From: Bacteroidota bacterium
GTDB lineage: Bacteria > Bacteroidota > Bacteroidia > Bacteroidales > Rikenellaceae
Reading direction: 5' to 3'
DNA length: 10,500 bases
Assembly: GCA_023443765.1 (NCBI GenBank)
Contig: JAEZTA010000163.1
Span: 1 to 10,500, forward strand
The position numbers and the translations under genes are program-made. Of this stretch, positions 6,298 through 10,500 are shown in pieces (the first letter of the stretch is position 1; every line of letters begins with the position of its first letter). Under the pieces are notes generated by a model that saw nothing but the letters and a program-made list of their open reading frames with translations, had not been told where the DNA came from and did not search any database.

Positions 6298-6987
6298 ATG
6301 ATAAAGCTTGAAAACATCAACAAAACCTACAACAACGGTTCGCCCCTCCACGTACTGAAGGGCATCGACCTCGAAGTCGGCAAAGGCGAACTGGTGTCGA
6401 TCATGGGAGCCTCGGGCTCGGGCAAATCGACCCTGCTGAATATCCTCGGCATCCTCGACGACTACGACAGCGGGAACTACTACCTCGCAGGCCGTCTGAT
6501 CAAGAACCTCAACGAAACACAGGCCGCCGCCGCGCGGAACAGGATGATCGGCTATATTTTCCAGTCGTTCAACCTGATCAACTATAAAAACGCCGTCGAA
6601 AACGTCGCCCTGCCGCTCTACTACCAGGGCGTCCCGCGCCGCAAGCGCAATGCGCAGGCGTTGGAATACCTCGACATGCTGGGGCTGCGGGAGTGGGCCA
6701 TGCACATGCCCAACGAGATGTCGGGCGGCCAGAAACAGCGCGTGGCAATCGCCCGGGCGCTGATCAACCAGCCCGAGATCATTCTCGCCGACGAGCCTAC
6801 GGGCGCACTGGACAGCGTCACCTCGCAGGAGGTGATGAACCTGCTGCGCCGGGTCAACGTCGACATGGGCATGACGATCATCTGCGTCACGCACGAGCAG
6901 TCGATTGCCGACCAGACCGATAAAATCATCCGCCTGAAAGACGGCGTCATCAGCAGCATCGACCAAACGGGGCTCGGAAAGCGATGA
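6298..6987 (+). CDS. ABC transporter ATP-binding protein, MacB/LolD type
   Basis: This 229-aa cytoplasmic ATPase powers the two permeases encoded next. All nucleotide-binding motifs are complete: Walker A GASGSGKST (37-45), Q-loop Gln89 in IFQSFNL, signature MSGGQKQR (141-148), Walker B IILADEPTG (161-169) with catalytic Glu166, D-loop ALDS (170-173), and switch His199. The motif style and length place it with the LolD/MacB/FtsE group, which drives mechanotransmission across the inner membrane rather than substrate passage through it. Unlike E. coli MacB, the ATPase is a separate polypeptide. Its TGA overlaps the first permease start by 4 bp (ATGA, 6984-6987), so the two are probably coupled in translation. 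The substrate is unknown; antibiotics, peptides and lipids are all possible. Confidence 0.93.
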   Translation: MIKLENINKTYNNGSPLHVLKGIDLEVGKGELVSIMGASGSGKSTLLNILGILDDYDSGNYYLAGRLIKNLNETQAAAARNRMIGYIFQSFNLINYKNAVENVALPLYYQGVPRRKRNAQALEYLDMLGLREWAMHMPNEMSGGQKQRVAIARALINQPEIILADEPTGALDSVTSQEVMNLLRRVNVDMGMTIICVTHEQSIADQTDKIIRLKDGVISSIDQTGLGKR

Positions 6988-8243
6988 GGGAGCTGCTGCT
7001 GGAAATCTGGACTTCGGTGCGGCGCAACAAGCTGCGCACGTTCCTCACGGGATTCTCCGTCGCGTGGGGTATTTTCATGCTCGTCATCCTGCTCGGCTCG
7101 GGCAACGGACTTCAGAACGGCGTGCTGGCCAACTTCGACGACTACGCCACCAACTCCATCGACCTCTACGGCGGACGCACCTCGAAACCCTGGATGGGCT
7201 ACGACAAGGGACGCCGCATCCGCATGTGGAACAGCGACCTGGAAATTCTCAAACGGGAATTCCCCGAAATCGAAGAAATCGCCGCCAACAAATGGCTCGA
7301 CGGCAAGAAAGCTACCTACGGCCGGGAATTCACCCAGGTCTGGCTGCGGGGATCGCTCCCGAAAGTGCAGCAGATGGAGGGCATCAAACTCTCGGCAGGC
7401 CGCTATATCAACGACGAAGACGTGAAGCAATACCGCAAGGTCATCGTCATCGACGAACCGATGCGCCGCGTACTGTTCAAGGGCGCCGACCCGCTGGGGA
7501 AGCAGATTAAGGTCGGGGGACTCGTCTTCACGGTGATCGGCATCGAAAAGGGCGACGCCCAGCGCAACAACTCTTCGTGTACGATTCCCCTCTCGACCGG
7601 ACAGCTGATCTACACCGCCAACAACCCCGAGATCAACAATACGATCCTTACCCTGCGGGGTGTCGACACCGACGAGCAGATGGAGGATTTCGAAAACCGC
7701 CTGATCCGCCGCCTCTCGGTAGAGCACCATTTCGCCCCGGACGACAAAAGCGCCATCTGGATCGACAACACGATGGAACAGTACAAGAACATGATGGTGG
7801 TCTTCGGGGGCATCAACCTCTTCGTGTGGATTATCGGACTGGGGACGCTGCTGGCGGGTATCGTCGGCGTGAGCAACATCATGCTGGTCACCGTCACGGA
7901 GCGCACCGCCGAATTCGGCATCCGCAAAGCCCTCGGAGCCAAACCGGCGTCGATCATCCGCCTGATCCTCACCGAGTCGGTGATGATCACCGCGGCATTC
8001 GGTTATATAGGTATGGTGCTCGGGGTGGCCGTCATGGAAGGCGTCAACTACATGCTCAACCAGGCGCCGACGGAACAAACGGGGCACGGCATGAACTCGG
8101 TGTTCCTCAACCCGACGCTCGACCTTGGCGTGGCGGTGAGCGCGACGATGGTGCTCATCATCGCGGGCCTGATCGCCGGTTATATCCCGGCCTACCGCGC
8201 CGCACAATTAAAGACAATCGACGCCCTGCGTTACAACAAATAG
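6984..8243 (+). CDS. ABC transporter permease, MacB/FtsX type (first of two paralogues)
   Basis: This 419-aa inner-membrane protein has the four-helix MacB layout. A first membrane segment lies at about residues 19-40, after a basic cytoplasmic start (RRNKLRTF). A large periplasmic MacB-PCD-like domain follows at about 41-270. Three more helices follow at about 272-300, 326-356 and 383-405. The FtsX-domain signature GVSNIMLVTVTERTAE (295-310) and the cytoplasmic coupling stretch FGIRKALGAKP (311-321) are clear, and the end YIPAYRAAQLKTIDAL (400-415) is typical. Length is normal for a stand-alone permease. It overlaps the ATPase by 4 bp and lies 4 nt before its paralogue, so the pair probably forms a heterodimer with two copies of the ATPase. 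Transported substrate is not evident. Confidence 0.92.
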   Translation: MRELLLEIWTSVRRNKLRTFLTGFSVAWGIFMLVILLGSGNGLQNGVLANFDDYATNSIDLYGGRTSKPWMGYDKGRRIRMWNSDLEILKREFPEIEEIAANKWLDGKKATYGREFTQVWLRGSLPKVQQMEGIKLSAGRYINDEDVKQYRKVIVIDEPMRRVLFKGADPLGKQIKVGGLVFTVIGIEKGDAQRNNSSCTIPLSTGQLIYTANNPEINNTILTLRGVDTDEQMEDFENRLIRRLSVEHHFAPDDKSAIWIDNTMEQYKNMMVVFGGINLFVWIIGLGTLLAGIVGVSNIMLVTVTERTAEFGIRKALGAKPASIIRLILTESVMITAAFGYIGMVLGVAVMEGVNYMLNQAPTEQTGHGMNSVFLNPTLDLGVAVSATMVLIIAGLIAGYIPAYRAAQLKTIDALRYNK

Positions 8244-8247
8244 AGCC

Positions 8248-9507
8248 ATGGGATTCTTCGATACAGACCGTTGGAACGAAATCTGGCAGACCATCGCCCG
8301 CAACCGCAAGCGCAGCATCATGACCGCGCTGGGCGTATTCTGGGGCATCTTCATGCTCACGGTGATGCTGGGCGCCGGCATGGGCCTCGGACGGTTGTTC
8401 CGGGCGCAGCTGGGCGATATGTCGACCAACACGCTGCTCATGCAGCCCCAGCAGACGGGTATCCCCTACAAAGGCATGCCCAAGAACCGCTGGTGGCGGA
8501 TGGATAACGCAGATGTCGAGGCCGTCAAGAAACTCCCCGAAGTGATGTACGCCTCGGCAGTCTACTGGGGCGGCGAACTCCATTGCAGCTACCACGAGCG
8601 CAAGGGCGACTATACGATGATGGGCTACACGCCCGACTACCAGAAGATCAACCCGCAGAAAATCCTCTACGGACGTTTTATCAACGAGGTCGACATGGTA
8701 CAGAAACGCAAGGTCTGCGTCATCGGAACGCAAATCTGCAAAGACCTTTTCCCCGGCGTCGAGGACCCTACGGGCAAGGTGATCAAGATGAACAACAGCT
8801 ATTTCACCGTGATCGGCGTCCTGCGCAAACAGAGTTCGGCCATGTCGTTCAGCAACGTCGAACGCACGGCAATCGTACCCGTATCGCTCGCCCAGCAGAT
8901 GTTCGGCCGCGGCAACCAGATTCACATGCTCGCCGTGGCGGGCCGCGACGACACCCCCAGCAAGGAGGTCGAGAAGGCGTGCCGCGAGGCGATCTTCGCC
9001 CGCCATATCATCTCGCCCGACGACGAAAAAGCCGTCTGGGCCATGGCTACGGCCGAGATTTTCGACAAGGTGATGGGACTGTTCCGCGGCATCGCGCTGC
9101 TGACATGGATCGTGGGCCTCGGAACGCTGCTGGCCGGCATCGTCGGCGTGAGCAACATTATGCTGGTGCTGGTCAAGGAGCGCACGCAGGAGATCGGTAT
9201 CCGCCGTGCGCTGGGCGCACCGCCCCGGGCCATCATCTCACAAATCCTTTCCGAGAGTTTCGTACTGACGTTCATTGCGGGCGTACTGGGCCTCACGGCC
9301 GCCGTAGGACTGCTGTCGGTCGTCGATTCGATCTACTACCAGGCAGTCACCGTGGCGCAGGACGGATTCGAAATATCGTGGATGATCTCGTTCGGCACAG
9401 GCATCACGGCCCTCGGAATCCTCGTGGCGGGCAGCTTGCTGGCGGGTGTCATTCCCGCAACACGCGCCCTGAGGATCAAGGCGGTGGACGCCATACGCGA
9501 AGAATAG
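8248..9507 (+). CDS. ABC transporter permease, MacB/FtsX type (second paralogue)
   Basis: This protein is also 419 aa and has the same layout: a membrane segment at about residues 23-45 (ALGVFWGIFMLTVMLG), a periplasmic domain at about 46-278, then helices at about 280-305, 335-360 and 380-403. GVSNIMLVLVKERTQE (300-315) and IGIRRALGAPP (316-326) mirror the first permease. A 20-bp stretch is identical in the two genes (7860-7879 and 9139-9158). The periplasmic domains, by contrast, share little beyond fold-level patterns; the second is rich in Trp, Tyr and Met near residues 80-135. This points to an old duplication with specialisation of the outer parts and conservation of the mechanical core. 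It is followed after 30 nt by the adaptor gene. Confidence 0.92.
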   Translation: MGFFDTDRWNEIWQTIARNRKRSIMTALGVFWGIFMLTVMLGAGMGLGRLFRAQLGDMSTNTLLMQPQQTGIPYKGMPKNRWWRMDNADVEAVKKLPEVMYASAVYWGGELHCSYHERKGDYTMMGYTPDYQKINPQKILYGRFINEVDMVQKRKVCVIGTQICKDLFPGVEDPTGKVIKMNNSYFTVIGVLRKQSSAMSFSNVERTAIVPVSLAQQMFGRGNQIHMLAVAGRDDTPSKEVEKACREAIFARHIISPDDEKAVWAMATAEIFDKVMGLFRGIALLTWIVGLGTLLAGIVGVSNIMLVLVKERTQEIGIRRALGAPPRAIISQILSESFVLTFIAGVLGLTAAVGLLSVVDSIYYQAVTVAQDGFEISWMISFGTGITALGILVAGSLLAGVIPATRALRIKAVDAIREE

Positions 9508-9523
9508 AATTAAAAATTAAAAA
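9508..9523 (+). repeat. Two AT-rich heptamers (ATTAAAA) between permease and adaptor
   Basis: Directly after the TAG stop, ATTAAAA occurs twice in tandem (9509-9515 and 9516-9522). The period of 7 matches the arrays at 2086-2113 and 2211-2238, with A in place of G at the fifth position. It fills about half of the 30-nt gap before the adaptor ATG at 9538. Confidence 0.5.
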
Positions 9524-9537
9524 CCATATTTGCGGCT

Positions 9538-10500
9538 ATGAAAAAGTTTCTGAAGATTTTTGCCGGAGTGCTCTTCGCAGCGCTCTTACTGGGGACCTTC
9601 CTGTTCCTGTGGCAGAAAACCCGTCCGGTGAAGGTCGTCTACACGATCGTGGAGCCGAAACTGGACACGCTCAAACAGTTCGTGGTGGCCACGGGCAAGG
9701 TAGAACCCCGCGACGAGGTGATGATCAAGCCCCAGATTTCGGGTATCATCTCCGACGTTTACAAAGAGGCCGGGCAGCTGGTCCGCAAGGGCGAGGTGAT
9801 CGCCACGGTGAAGGTCGTCCCCGAAATGGGTCAGTTGTCGAGCGCCGAATCGCGCGTCTCGGTGGCTGAGATTTCGCTGGCGCAGACCCGCCGCGAATAC
9901 GACCGCACGAAGGCCCTGCACGAAAAGGGCGTCGTCGCGGACGAGGAGGCCGAACAGGGCCGCACCGCGCTGGAAAAGGCCGAAGAGGAGCTGCAGAACG
10001 CTAAGGAGAATCTCGAAATCGTGAAGAACGGTATTTCGAGCCGCTTCAAGGAGTTGAGCAACACGCAGATCCGATCGACGATCAACGGTATGATCCTCGA
10101 CGTGCCGATCAAGGTCGGCAACTCGGTGATCCAGGCCAACACGTTCAACGACGGCACGACGATCGCGACCGTGGCCGACATGTCGAACATGCTCTTCCGG
10201 GGCAATGTCGACGAGACGGACGTGGGTAAACTGCACGAAGGCATGCCCGTCAAACTCACCATCGGCGCCCTGCAGAACGTCGAACTCGACGCTGCGCTGG
10301 AATACGTGTCGCCCAAGGCCACGGAGGACAACGGCGTGATCCTGTTCGAAGTCAAGGCCGCAGTGACGATTCCCGCCGACGTTTTCGTGCGCGCCGGGTA
10401 CAGCGCCAACGCCAGCGTGATGATCCAGAGCCGCGAAGGGGTGCTCACCCTCCCGGAAAGCACCGTGGAATTCGAGGGCGACAAGACCTATGTCTACGTG
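9538..10500 (+). CDS. Periplasmic adaptor (HlyD/MacA/RND membrane-fusion family), cut by the right edge
   Basis: The frame is open from the ATG at 9538 to the window end (321 residues) without a stop. Residues about 5-25 form one hydrophobic helix after MKKFLK, an N-terminal membrane anchor or uncleaved signal. A first lipoyl half-motif (about 55-92, with SGIISDVYKEAGQLVRKGE at 68-86) is followed by a charged, heptad-like coiled-coil hairpin (about 98-165) and a second lipoyl half (about 176-212, with INGMILDVPIKVGNSV). A beta-barrel domain follows at about 213-300. This order is diagnostic of membrane-fusion proteins that bridge an inner-membrane pump to a TolC-like channel. The hairpin is short, about 65 residues. 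It follows the ATPase and permeases, so it should complete a MacAB-like complex. The membrane-proximal end and any TolC gene lie outside the window. Confidence 0.9.
   Translation, partial: MKKFLKIFAGVLFAALLLGTFLFLWQKTRPVKVVYTIVEPKLDTLKQFVVATGKVEPRDEVMIKPQISGIISDVYKEAGQLVRKGEVIATVKVVPEMGQLSSAESRVSVAEISLAQTRREYDRTKALHEKGVVADEEAEQGRTALEKAEEELQNAKENLEIVKNGISSRFKELSNTQIRSTINGMILDVPIKVGNSVIQANTFNDGTTIATVADMSNMLFRGNVDETDVGKLHEGMPVKLTIGALQNVELDAALEYVSPKATEDNGVILFEVKAAVTIPADVFVRAGYSANASVMIQSREGVLTLPESTVEFEGDKTYVYV

Noticed and set aside
6621..8207. Long minus-strand open frame (528 codons) opposite the ATPase and first permease
   Set aside because: It mirrors GC-rich codon use of two well-supported plus-strand genes; its protein is low-complexity and rich in His, Asp, Arg and Val with no domain. 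Similar antisense frames at 522-1328, 1419-2147, 3096-4190 and 4018-4833 were rejected for the same reason.
1..10500. CRISPR array, tRNA, rRNA, transposase, phage or toxin-antitoxin genes
   Set aside because: None was recognisable on either strand; the only repeats are short heptamers and the permease paralogy.

Overview
The window looks like a chromosomal piece of a GC-rich gut Bacteroidota, most likely Alistipes or another member of the Rikenellaceae. That placement is inferred from protein character, from two promoters that fit the Bacteroidota pattern (TTG, 19 nt, TAnnTTTG), from the lack of clear Shine-Dalgarno sequences, and from AT-rich gaps holding 7-nt tandem repeats between GC-rich genes. 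No marker gene is present, so the genus is a guess.

Layout. (1) 1-204, minus strand: the N-terminal 68 codons of an ECF sigma factor. It is divergent from the rest and separated by about 300 bp of AT-rich regulatory DNA. (2) 504-5439, plus strand: a four-gene operon of iorA and iorB (indolepyruvate/arylpyruvate:ferredoxin oxidoreductase), a fold-type I PLP aminotransferase and an acetyl-CoA hydrolase/CoA-transferase family protein, closed by a strong intrinsic terminator at 5446-5474. (3) 5482-6129: a HAD phosphatase whose start lies 7 nt past the terminator T-tract. (4) 6298 to beyond the right edge: a MacB/LolD-type ATPase, two paralogous FtsX-type permeases of 419 aa each, and a HlyD/RND-type periplasmic adaptor cut at the edge. 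The last group has its own promoter at 6210-6239.

How the genes fit together. The operon reads as a short fermentation route. The aminotransferase would make an arylpyruvate (or other 2-oxoacid) from an amino acid. IorAB would decarboxylate it oxidatively to an aryl-acetyl-CoA and reduce ferredoxin. The CoA-transferase would move CoA to acetate, releasing an aryl-acetate such as indoleacetate or phenylacetate. The direction and the exact substrates are inference. The downstream cluster is a tripartite efflux or lipid/peptide export system; its outer-membrane channel is probably just beyond the window.

Most unusual signals. Period-7 repeats (consensus RTTGAAA) form inverted arms around the iorA-iorB gap, and the left arm encodes the last residues and the stop codon of iorA. 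IorA lacks the C-terminal ferredoxin domain of the archaeal enzyme. A terminator hairpin abuts the HAD start codon. I found no clearly new multi-gene system; most of the window is recognisable metabolism and transport.
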